The notes under the pieces were generated by a model. It worked only from the letters and a program-made list of their open reading frames with translations, made no database searches and was not told the origin of the DNA. Made by a program: the position numbers and the translations under genes. This document shows positions 1 to 12,700 of a stretch of DNA of 64,000 nt, in pieces (the stretch's first letter is position 1; every line of letters starts with the position of its first letter). Origin of the DNA: Albula goreensis (lineage: Eukaryota; Chordata; Actinopteri; Albuliformes; Albulidae); assembly GCA_022829145.1 (NCBI GenBank), contig CM040745.1:40400144-40464143 (forward strand), in the 5' to 3' direction.

Positions 1-761
1 CCTTTTCTAGTGTAATCTACCTTCCCTGCCACAAAGCTAGATTGAGAAAAAATACTTTTATAATTGTTTGAGAAAATATATCATTATTTTGCTATCACAC
101 TTAAACAGCCAGGCCTGAATTTTTGGAAATTATTTGTAGCTTTAAGGTCAAGTCTGACCTATTTTTAACTATTTCAGGCAGTAAGCACCAATGACCTGTA
201 ATTCCTGCCTGCAGCATATGTCAATCTATAACTGGAAGTCTGTAAGATTTTTGCTTGCAGCATTCATATGAAAACACAAGTGTAATGTGCTTGTGTGACA
301 TACAGTATGCGTTTCTTGGGTTGTGATGATTTTTAATGGAGGAAATTATTAAGATTTTGGGGTGGGGCATAACACAACCCTCCTAGCAAACTTTGGCAAT
401 ATTACATCTTTACATTACATTACAGGCATTTGTCAGGCACTCTTATCCAAAGCGACTTACAACACAAACTGCATTTCTTTCGGGACAAGATTATCAAAGT
501 GCTAGTGAAGGGTACAAGTCTCAAGTGCCAGTAGGGTTAGAAAGGACTGAACCCTATGGATGACCTGTTGAAGAAAAAAATACAAGAAACAATTAGTAAT
601 GAACAATAACTCAGATAAGGTAGCTACAAGCAAAGATAAGGTAGCTACAAGTATCTGATAATAAACAAAACTCTCTCACACCAGTGAAGAGAGAACACCC
701 CCACGCCAATTACCTGAAATCGACACTTGATTACAAACATGTGCCTGTGTGTGTGTTGTAG
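1..761 (+). other. gls2 intron upstream of the first visible exon
   Basis: This stretch ends in a pyrimidine/TG-rich tract and the AG at 760-761, so it is the 3' part of a gls2 intron. No coding exon was recognised. It contains an interspersed repeat near 410-480 and a 17-base direct repeat (GATAAGGTAGCTACAAG) near 614 and 636. Confidence 0.6.
405..480 (+). repeat. Fish interspersed repeat (SINE-like, ATCCAAAGCGACTTAC motif)
   Basis: TTACATTACA is followed at about 30 bases by CTCTTATCCAAAGCGACTTA. This combination recurs throughout teleost genomes and often sits next to tRNA-SINE-like sequence such as that at 925-1045. A second, diverged copy is at 14770-14825. The family name is not assigned. 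Confidence 0.6.
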
Positions 762-3700
762 GGATGTTGGCAGAAAAGGACTGCTTTCAGGATTGGAGGA
801 CATGCTGTTCTACACCATCACCGAGGGAGAGAAGGAGATACCAGTCTCTCGCTTCCTCTCTGTGAGTGTGCTGTATATACAGATCAAATCCTGCTCAGAT
901 CCTAATCCACATACATATGTACTGTGTAGCAGTACAGGTTAGTGCCTTGCTGTGAGGATACAACAGCAGTGCCCAACATAGGAGTCGAAACTGCAACCTC
1001 TGAATCATAAGCTGAGAGTCATAGTACAGTGCCGCGACCCAGACCTGTCTGCCCTCATTCAGATATCACACACACATCCTGACTGTGAGGGGAGAACTTG
1101 AGTTACTCTTCCACAGAATGCAAAAGTCCCACACGAACATATACTGTACTCCCTCACAAATGAAAGTACTGAATTTATGATTTAAATTTAAACTGATGAA
1201 TTTATGATTTGATGAATCATGAAGCACATGACCATGTTTCGTACAAGAGGAGCAGTGTGTTTCACTGCAACTTTGCAAGGACGTATTGCAATTTCAAGTC
1301 GACCTACAATTCATCTTTAGATGACTTGTGTTCTTGAGGGCTTTTACCAGGGTGAGAAGCCATGCAGCTGCGTTGTCACACCTAAGTGCAGCTCAGGTTC
1401 CAGTCGCTGAGGAAACGGATCATGGGCTGGCAGCAGCTGCAGAAATGTGCCCGAGGCAGAGACATACTGTACACTTACTGTGCTTCAGCAGCTAGAGAGA
1501 CAACGTTAAGGTCATCGGTACTTATAATAGCCGTGCTCTCTGTCTTTATGGATACACAAGAATTAAGGAACAATTTTTGCCTTGTTGATTTTGTCTAATT
1601 AATTGTACTGGATTGTTTAGAATGTTGTCTGTTCCGTTTCTGTCCTGAGTTTGAATTAGGTGGATTAGCATTATGTTGTCTCTGCTGCCCACACATCACA
1701 CACCCCAGCAGCTGCAGTGCCGCCAGTATACTTGCCCATGATCATGTGACTGCTGTACACCGCACTGTGCACACAGTATTACAGGTGTACCTGTTGCAGG
1801 AGCGTGCTAACGGTACAAACTTAGAGCGATTTTAGGGAGAATAGTTAGTGCAGTTTTGTAAAGCATTTATTTAATGCATCATACAGAATGCTTGAAAAGA
1901 TTTTGTTTACCAAATATTTTGATTAGCTAATACATTTCTGTACGTTGTATTTGTTGAGGTGAATATTTGTGAGAGTGAGTGGTACAACGTCGAGGTCGAT
2001 GTCACTGAGATTCAGTGGTACAGTGTTGAGGTGAATATCACTGAGAGTCAGTGTTGTATGTGTTGGTAGGATGCTTTTCATTCCTCCTATGCATTCCTTC
2101 TCAGGCCCTAAGGAGCACAGGCCTGCTGACCTCTGACCCTCGTCTGCGTGACTGCATGGAGAAGCTGCGCCACACCGTGCGTGAATCCGTAAGCGAGGTG
2201 ATGATGGACAGGGAGCTTTTCCGAAAGTACGTTTCCACCTTCCCTCTTTCACTCTCCCGTACTTGTTCCCCTGTTGTTGGAGAGTGAGCGGCAGTTGAGA
2301 TATTTTTAGCATGGGATATCAGAACTCCACATTGAAGTGGGTCAGACATGTGCTCCTTAGCAGTGACTAAATTAATCAAACAGGGAAACAGCCATGACCA
2401 TGTGTCTTTGTGTATGTGTGCATTTGTCTGATCTGGGTCCAGTAAATTTATCAAAATATTTAATACAGGTTGAGTATCCCTTATCAGAAATGGCTGGGAC
2501 CAGAACTTTTTCGGATTTTGGATTGTTTTGGATTTTGGAATATTTGCATATACAGCCATTCCTAGACATACGTCCCAGTTCCGTTCTGACTGACCGGAGG
2601 CTGTGGTGTGTGTGTAGAGGGTGATAGAGGCTGGTGTGTGTGTAGAGGGTGATAGAGGCTGTTGTGTGTGTGTAGAGGGTGAGAGAGACTGGTGTGTGTG
2701 TAGAGGGTGATAGAGGCTGTGGTGTGTGTGTAGAGGGTGATAGAGGCTGTTGTGTGTGTAGAGGGTGATAGAGGCTGGTGTGTGTGTTGAGGGTGATAGA
2801 GGCTGTTGTGTGTGTGTAGAGTGATAGAGGCTGGTGTGTGTGTTGAGGGTGATAGAGACTGGTTTGTGTGTAGAGAGTGAGAGAGACTGGTGTGTGTGTG
2901 TAGAGGGTGATAGAGGCTGGTGTGTAGAGAGATAGAGGTTGGTATGTGTGTTGAGGGTGATAGAGGCTGTTGTGTGTGTGTAGAGTGATAGAGGTTGGTA
3001 TGTGTGTTGAGGGTGATAGAGGCTGGTGTGTGTGTAGAGGGTGATAGAGGCTGGTGTGTGTGTTGAGGGTGATAGAGGCTGGTGTGTGTGTAGAGGGTGA
3101 TAGAGACTGGTATGTGTAGAGGGTGATAGAGGCTGGTGTGTGTGTAGTGAGGGTGATAGAGGCTGGTGTGTGTGTAGAGGGTGATAGAGACTGGTGTGTG
3201 TATAGAGAGTGATAGAGGTAATAGAGGTGTTACGTGGGACTGAGACAGGAGGGATGTTGTCAACTGATAGCTGACAGCTGATGTCAGTCCTCAGGAAAGC
3301 TCCAACTGGAACATGAGGGGAGTTTCAGTCTAGCTGAAGGTCCCTCATCCCAGCTGACTGTCTGTAAATGACTGTTACCATTTTGGTGAATTTTTCTGAA
3401 TGGCTCATCCTGTTAAGACACAGTTGCAGTGTGTGGACTGGCTGCCCTTGTAAGGGAGTCACAGGTAGGGATGTTCATGGCTCATTGCTCACCAGCGACT
3501 ACAGCTGGCACCCACTGTCTGCGTGTCTGCATACACAGGAAGCTACTTATTCTGTACAGGACGGTGTGAACACTCTGCCTTTCTGAGAAGAGAGCTTGTC
3601 GATACTCTCCCTAACTGTTTGAACTTAGGTGCATTCCTGTTTTTTCCTCACTTGGCTTTACCTTTAAGAATTTCGCTTTTCTTGAACTCTGTGCTGTCCT

Positions 3701-6700
3701 GTGTTGCAGGTGTGTGGGCAGTAACATCGTTTTACTGACCCAGGCCTTCAGGAAGAAATTCATCATCCCAGACTTTGAGGCCTTTGTGTTAAACATTGAC
3801 CAGATCTACCACACTGTCCAGAGGCAAGAGGAGGGGCAGGTCTGTCTCTCAGCCGTCCAAACTATTTATCCCCCACCACCAAAACTACTTATCATATCAT
3901 TATGCTAAAGCAAAGGCTCCCAGACTGGATTTCAGGAAGGAGGGTGTGATCGGGGGCAAAATTACATTGCAGCTGTTTAAAAATAATACATTTTGTGCAA
4001 TTTCTGAAGTATCCAAATTCCGGAGTCCCTGTGCAGTGGATTACTGTATTAATGTGTACTATGCTCTGGTAGCCAGTTTCAAATGGCAGATAAAAATTAA
4101 TTTCAAAGTATGAATTTCAGATACACAGGCATGCACAAGCACGGTATGCACACACACAATTTGCCTTGATGTTGGTTATTAACTGTGTTATGACTCACTT
4201 GCTTTCACTGCTCCTGTTTGCAGGTGGCAGACTACATCCCTCAGCTGGCCAAGTTCAGCCCTGATTTATGGGGTGTGTCTCTATGCACAGTGGATGGACA
4301 GAGGTAAGCATAAAGGTAACTTAAGAGGGCTGTGAATGTTTTTTGGGTGCATATTTTGTTTGCACGCCCAAACATAGTTACATTTCCAGTAGATGGATTG
4401 TCAGTTCCAAAATGGAAGTGCATAAGATTTTTATAAATAAAAAATAAAAAGTCAACATATTATTTTAAAAGTATAAATTATGCACATACACATTTAATAA
4501 CCATACATGTAGCTTTAAAAATATTAAAAATACACTTTCTAAAAATTCATTTTTTTATGAGAAGGTGTCAAATCGTATATATATTCCAATTATTTTATCA
4601 TAATCATTATTTAAATATGTTTACTTATTTTTTCATATAGTTGTAATGTATGCATTCTACATATAGGAATATAGGATACTCATTGGTTTTACTGTGTCCT
4701 GGCTGCATCAGCTGTATAAAGAGCAGACATGACTCCACAAGGCAGCAGTGATGGAAATCTCAGTGAGCTTTCTGTGCTCTTCTCCCCTCCTGACTTGCCT
4801 CACTTGTCTGTCTTATCCCTCTATTCCCTCCCTCCATTTTCCCATGGTTCCACTCTCACTCTTTTGTCTGGTTGAGGCACTCGGTGGGTGATACCAAGGT
4901 GCCGTTCTGCCTCCAGTCATGTGTGAAGCCGCTGGAGTACGCCGTTGCTGTGCATGAGGCTGGTACTGAGCGTGTGCATCGCTACGTGGGCAAGGAGCCC
5001 AGTGGCCTCAAGTTCAATAAGCTCTCTCTTGATGAGGAAGGTGAGTGACACAGCCCTGCCCACTCACAATGCCCCACCCACTCCCCATTTCACTTCTTCC
5101 AACTCAGAGACCCCCACCCACTCCCCACTTCTCTTCTTCTCACTCACAGAGCCCCACCCACTCCCCATTTCAGCCCTGCCCACTCACAGAGCCCCACCCA
5201 CTCCCATTTCAGCCCTGCCCACTCACAATGCCCCACCCACTCCCCATTTCAGCTTCTTCCAACTCAGAGACCCCCACCCACTCCCCACTTCTCTTCTTCT
5301 CACTCACAGAGCCCCACCCACTCCCAGTTTCAGCCCTGCCCACTCACAGAGCCCCACCCACTTCTCTGTCTAATTTTCATTGTCAAGAGGTTTTGACAGA
5401 AAGATTTTCTCTTGCTAGCAATTGAGGGTAGCATATGTAGTTTAGCAAATGGAGTCAAGATATTTGCTCCACTGCATGATCAGCTACACACAAATGTGTG
5501 TAAAATACTGGAGCACCTTGGCAGTAACTCACAGGCTGCTCCTCTAAAGCTTTTACACTGGTAGTATATTTATATTTCAGTTGTGACTTTTAGATTTTTG
5601 CCATCAAAATCTTCTCAGAATTGAAATCAGAGCAACACCACATATGTCACTTGTTGTTTAATACTTCCGGCAAGAATTTCAGAATCTGCACTGATATCTC
5701 TTTTTTCTGTTCTCAGACAAGCCCCACAATCCAATGGTCAATGCTGGAGCAATTGTCATCAGCTCTCTTATTAAGGTAAACAAACAACCTGCCAGTGTGG
5801 GGCACTGTGAATGACACTGAGTCAGTACGCACATCCTGTCTGTGAATGACACAGAGTCAGTACGCACATCCTGTCTGTGAATGACACTGAGTCAGTACAC
5901 GCATCCTGCCAGATTAGTGTCTGTGGATGACACTGAGTCAGTACACACATCCTGCCAGATTAGTGTCTGTGGATGACACTGAGTCAGTACACACATCCTG
6001 CCAGATTAGTGTCTGTGATTAGTGTCTGTGGATGACACTGAGTCAGTATACGCATCCTGCCAGTTTAGTGTCTGTGGATGACACTGAGTCAGTACACGCA
6101 TCCTGCCAGATTAGTGTCTGTGGATGACACTGAGTCAGTACACGCATCCTGCCAGATTAGTGTCTGTGGATGACACTGAGTCAGTACACACTGAGTAAAC
6201 TCAATTGGTTTTGTTTTCACAAAAAGCAACCTGAGGGGCTACTATACTTTTTAAAGTATATACATTTGGGAAAATACCCAAATCGAACAAATGAATTGAT
6301 GAAGAATTTAAAAGTAATATTACACTGAAAAAATCAGATGCAATCTGTATTCATGTGTTGTAGTGAATAAATGTGGCATACTGAGTCAATGATTTTCTGG
6401 ACATCATTAATGCCACTCACTGGGCCTTTTGTGTTTCTACTTCTGTTTGTTAATGCCTAATGTACAGCCCGTTTGTAACACTCCCATGATAAAGCTTCAT
6501 ACAATCAGATGAACACAGAAGTAGAATCAAGATAAGTGAAAAAGTAGAAAATGAGAGAAAAACATTCAATGGGCAAAGGAATTTCATATCTTCAAAGAAG
6601 TGCCAGTCCATACCATGGATTGTCAGAATTGAATCGTAGTTGCTTTAATAAGATGTGGTGTGACTGTAAATTTGTGAGCACACAATGCTAACATTACCAC

Positions 6701-9700
6701 TGTGCCACTGACTGTCATGCTGGTTTTCACTTTGTATCTTAATGTGTCTCATTACAAATTTGATTTGCATGCTAGCATCCTTTTTCTCAAGTATTTTTCC
6801 CTTTTGCCCTTTGAAAAATTCGGCCACTTTTGAAAATATAGATTCGCTTTTGTACAAATTCTCTGAGAAGTGTTCAAAAACCAGAATCAGTTCAGGACAG
6901 AATAATTTGACCTAACTGTGATACCAGTAAACCAGCCCCCACAGCATATTCAGTCTAACCACTGCTGTCATTCTGTGTGTCCTCTTTTCCTTTCTGGACT
7001 TTGTCCTGGCTGCGTCAGGTTGAGTCAGGTGACGTGAAACATGTCCAAGAGAAAGACAGTAAGTGCAAGAGGGGAGATAGAGGGAGGTGACCTGAGTGCA
7101 TCGGTCCAGCCAATGAAATGGGCTCTTAAAAACAGTCATGTTCAGTGGTGCGGTCGATAGACTGAAGTTAAGCAAATCTTTTCTTTCAAAAGAAAAAGAG
7201 CGTGCCAGATGTGACATGTGGCAATAGACTGCTGGTATGAGAGAGCAGGAGTGAGTGAATTGCAAACATAGTGACTGAAGAGAGTGTGTATATTGGCCTC
7301 CCAGACGAACAGACAGCTCAGTGGAGATGCATTCAGGCGTAGCTGACTTATTGAGAGCTAGTGAAAAACAAAAGATGTCAAGAGACAAGAGCAAACTGTC
7401 CTAAACCTGTGCACTACCATGACAGATCACAAATTCCTCCAGCAAGGCAGTTATCTGTTTGACTGCAGCCAATCTGCGGCCTTTCAGAGAAAAATCAGAT
7501 ATAACCATTCGGGCTCAAGCCATAAGACGTGTCTGTAATTTTCAGAGACTAAGTGATTTACACAGGCTTACACAACCTTATTTGAACAAGAATTCCCTCT
7601 GCTTGGTGCTGTGATATTCTTCCTTTAATTGGCCAATTAGTAGATATAGAGAACCTATGTATTTCCAGGCTGAAAGACATCAATCATATGTCTGTGGCTT
7701 AAACCACGAAACACCCTGAGACCTTGGAAACCTTGTGAATTGCACCAGTCACTGCTCTTTTAGATTAATTGTTCTTTCGATTCCATTTGTTTTCTTCAGC
7801 CTGGCTCAAACAAGGCAGAGAAGTTTGACTATGTAAGTAACTCTTCATGGCATCATTACTTTTCTGTCTCTATTTCCATTGTTATGTCTGCTCTTTCTCA
7901 TTTTGTGTATTTTCACTTACAGAATACAATTAACAATAAATTCTAACCATTCCAATCAAAGTTATTGTAAAAATATGGTTTTACCTCAGAAAAAAGTACG
8001 TTGTAATCTTATATTGTTAAATTAGTTTTTTGTTTAACATTTTTGTGTTATTGTGTATGGTTGTGCTTCTTTTTTAATATGTGCATTTGTCGCAAGTCCT
8101 TAGACTAAGCTAATTTCTTATCGTTATACCGTGATTTCCTGTCTGCCAGGTGATGGATTTTATCAATAAGATGGCGGGCAGAGAGTATGTCGGCTTCAGC
8201 AATGCCACGTGAGTTCATTCTTGTGTGAAGTGACAGAGATCAAAGGCTGGAAATGGGAATGTAAATTAGAAATATGAATAAAGTTTTATTGTTATGATTG
8301 CATTTGAGCTGTACTGATGTTGTTTTACAGGTTCCAGTCAGAAAAGGAGACAGGAGACAGGAATTTTGCTATTGGATATTACATGAAAGAGAAAAAGGTA
8401 AGTAACATCAGAAAAATGACCTCATAATGAAAATCTCCCCATGCGAATGGCCTGAATACTTGCACATGTGGTGTGTGTGTGTGCCAGTCACTTTCTCACA
8501 CACAGTTTTTGCAAAGCGTGTTGTATGTCTGTACCAGTGAACTGACTTTGACCGTCTCTTATTTTGAAAACGCAGTGCTTTCCTGAAGGGGTGGATATGA
8601 TCGATGCGCTGGATTTCTACTTCCAGGTCAGATGCAAGTTGATGTCCTTTCTAGCCATGCTGTGATCCACATGTACTTCCATGCCTGTCTGTCCCTATCT
8701 GTGTACCGTGGTGCGTTGCACTGTATGTAAACTCATAAGGATATTTCTGTCATTGTCTGTTTTAAACGATTAATGTCGTCTGTGTGCTCTGTAGAGTATC
8801 TGTAGCAGGACTATCTTGCTGTGTGAATCCATGACAAAGAAGTGATATCACATGGACCAAGAGGTGTAGAACATTCTAGATGAGTGGTATTCAAACTAAG
8901 GTGTCTGCAGGCTTAGAAAGGGGGAAGGGGTAAAACTAAATGTGCTGCCTAATTATGTCTTTCTGTTTAACAAGAAGTTAAAGAGATCAAAGCAATACGT
9001 GGCCTATTTTCCTTCTTGATTTGTCTTTGCTATCAGCATGCAAGAAACTTTATTATGTTTCATTAAACATTTAATGATGTCAAAGTCTCATACTTTCAGT
9101 ATGACTGTAGATTTGATTTCCTTCGGTGTAATTCTCTAACCCTCCCCCGTAGCTCTGCTCCATTGAGATCACCTGCGAGTCTGGAAGCGTGATGGCCGCC
9201 ACCCTGGCCAACGGAGGCATTTGCCCAATCACGGGGGAGCGTGTCCTGAGCGCGGAGGCCGTGCGGAACACTCTGAGCCTCATGCACTCCTGCGGCATGT
9301 ACGACTACTCAGGCCAGTTTGCCTTCCACGTGAGTCCGGCCCCACACACAAAGGAAATGCACAATGTGTACTGAAAAGAATAAATTACTGATTGACAGAC
9401 TAACCTAAAATGGTGTGTGAACAGCTTTTCAGAACATGTATCAACAGTTGTAATGTAGTTTATGACTAGGGCTGCCCCTTGAAAGTTGACGAGTTGAATC
9501 ATCTGTCGACCCGTCAGTCGACTGAGATTTTTCAAGTCAAGAGTTTTTTTTTGTCAGTCAGTGTGCATTACATTAACAGGCTCACTTGCTAAAAAAATCA
9601 ATATGACAACATGCGCTGGTGGTTAACCGATTAGAGAGGCTGAACCTGAGGTGGAGTGGTTGGTAAACTAGTCTATGGCTTAAAACGAGGCTGTGCTCAC

Positions 9701-12700
9701 TTGCTGCTCAGAGACAATGAAGCCTTCCAAACTATACAAACCTTAAAAACAAATTGGAAGGTTTCTTTAAAGGAAAATTTGAAGAGTTAGAAACCCAAAC
9801 CAAAGTGCTAAAAAACAATGTAAATTAATTTATTTCAATGAATTTATTCAAAATTTTCAGGCCTTCTGTTTTTATTTTCATCTAAAAATAATTCCAATCT
9901 TAAATAATTTCATTTGTTAATTTGTTCTTGTTTAGATTTATTTATTAGTTTTCATGTTTAAAGAGAAATAAAGAAGTAGGCCTATCCTGTTTATTTCATA
10001 CTGGGCAATGCTGCAAATTTGTTTTAAATGGTTTAATTTTTATTCATTTTCATGTTGTTTTTAATGTTTAAAGTGAAAAAATGTAGGCTATAAGAGCTTG
10101 ATTTAAATAGAAATAAATGTGTGCTGCCTGTCTCATTTTTCCATATGGTAGCCCAACACTATATGTTGGCAATTCAAATAGACCGCAATTCAAATCATGC
10201 ATCATATGCAACTGTCTTTTATTGATTTTAAATGCTCAACAATATGTTCCCATGACTCTTTGTCATTTTGAATATGTTAATGTGGTCAAAATCATCACTG
10301 AAACTTTCTGATTGCCAGATAGTCTGTATGGAGAAAAAAAATACAAATAGTCAAATCTTCGTATTGAACAGCCAAATCCAAATGAACTGACAAAATTCCG
10401 ATTGAACTGAATTCTGACAAAACTATAACTGATAAAAAGAATGTCTCATAATAGGCCTTGGCAATAACTGAGTCACATATGACTATAAAAGAGATGTTGT
10501 GAACTTCTGCATTGATGGTGAGAAAAAAACATTTCTTTTAATGCAGATTAATTTTGTAATAAACACATGAACTCATGAATGACTCAAAAGACCAGTAAAT
10601 TAGTTGTAAAGCCCTGTATCAGAGCAGTTTTATTAGTGTTAACAATTAAGAAGTGCTGAAAATTATTAACAGCATCTGAATGAAGGTTATGATGGCAAAA
10701 GAAAAAAAAAAAAAGTTTTTCAGAAGTTTGGGTGTTGATATTTTTCACAGTAGTTGCTGAACAACAAAATGTAATAGCCAGCATTAGGTTATTCCTTGAC
10801 ATTATGTATTAAAATGTAATTTTAATCACTAAAATAAATCGATCACCATTCTTATTAATGATTAACAGTTAATCAACTCACTGTTGACATCCCTAATTGA
10901 AAATTTATACCTGTCAGTGGTGCTAAAACTCTTATTGTTTTTCAACATAAACATGTAATATTAGACGCCTATATATGGATTTGTTTCATGAGTGGGACTG
11001 AACACATATATATATATGAGCCTTTTCTATGTTTAAAATGATGTTAAGGGAAATAAAACATGTAAATTTTGCCGTCAATGCCTTCCTGCCGCCTTCCCCC
11101 AGGTGGGCCTACCTGCAAAGTCAGCCATTTCTGGAGCAGTGCTGCTGGTCGTGCCCAACATCATGGGAGTCATGTGCTGGTCGCCCCCTCTGGACAAGAT
11201 GGGGAACAGCATCCGGGGCATCCACTTCTGTCAGGTGAATAAACAACCAAAATGGTTAGCTGTACAAATGCTACTCTTCTGTATAGTATATGATTTGAGT
11301 ACCTTTAGACTATCAGAGATGGTGGACACCTGCAGACAAGTCTAGTCTGTGTTACTGACAGCACAAAAAATGCATCATCTTTTTGTGTTTTTTTTGTGTT
11401 TTAATTTTGTGTACACTGTATTGTACTGCTTAACGCTACGATGCTCCGTTAGAGGTGTCCAGCTGCAGTACAGCTTGCATGCCAACCACCAACCTGATTG
11501 GGTGTTTCTGCTTTCAACCTTCCGTGATTCAGAAACTGGTATCTCTGTTCAACTTCCACAACTATGACAATCTGAGGCACTTTGTGAAAAAGCAAGACCC
11601 TCGCAGACAAGCTGGCGATGACCAGGTAAGATAGCTCGCTACCATATTTGCATTGCTTTATCAATCATATGAAATGACTGCATTGCTTTATCAATCATAT
11701 GACTGCTATGAAGCCTACTGCTAAATCTTACAAGGAATTTTCTATTGGTGCAAATCTCCGCCAGGGAGCTTCTCAGTGAAGGGGAAATGATGGGTAATGG
11801 TGGGTAATAAAAGCAGGGCAAGTAGATGAAATTCCCCACAGTGCAAAAATTGCCACCTATCCCAAATTTTGTCCTTCACAACTGAAATCCTCTTCCCCAC
11901 CCCCCCACAACATCATTCCGGATTTGAACGGAATAGAGCTGTGTAATTGTGTTACTGTAATTGTGGCCCTCAAGTAGAGTAAGTGAAACTCTGAATCATG
12001 GCGGTTGTGTCCAATACCAGGCAGACACTCATTCATTTGCTAGCTAATGTAAGCTGGATAGCGATCCAACGAGATGAGATTGAAGAGATGAGACAGAAAG
12101 CCCTTTTTGTTGCAGCCTAGCTGAAACTCTTCGCAAAACTCCATGCATTACATTAGACACCCAGTATCAGGGAATGTTTCAGACTTAGTCTTTCAAAGTA
12201 AATGATCTGGTCAGCTGGATCAATAGACTAGCCAGCCAGGTAATATGTCAGATGGCACATGGCTAGTAAGGCATGCTAGAAACCACCTACCATTCAGCCT
12301 CCATTGAGAGGCCCAGATATGAAGAGTTGGGCCTTGCAAGCAGAAGGACCTGACCATTGATGTCTGCACAGATAGGAGCCAGATCCCACTCAGGGGTCAT
12401 TCCTACATAGTAGGTTGATAATTAATAACTTATTAATAATTAATTAAAAATTATTGTGCAGAGAGTAACTTTTTATATGCTGATATTGTTTTGCTGTATG
12501 CATATGTTGTACTATGAATTTGTTGTATTGAGTGTGACATGCAAATAAATAAAACTTACATATGTGTAATGCTTTATTTTATATAAATTGATACCTACAA
12601 AGAGAGGTGAACTTCTGTGTTAAAAATGTAGGTACAGTTTTAATAAGTAATGGAGTATATGTGTTATTCTCTCAATAAAAATAATCAGTCACAACAAATG

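Noticed and set aside
2562..3263. 233-codon minus-strand open frame (Tyr/His/Pro/Thr rich)
   Set aside because: It lies entirely over the 28-bp minisatellite in a gls2 intron; the openness comes from the repeat unit.
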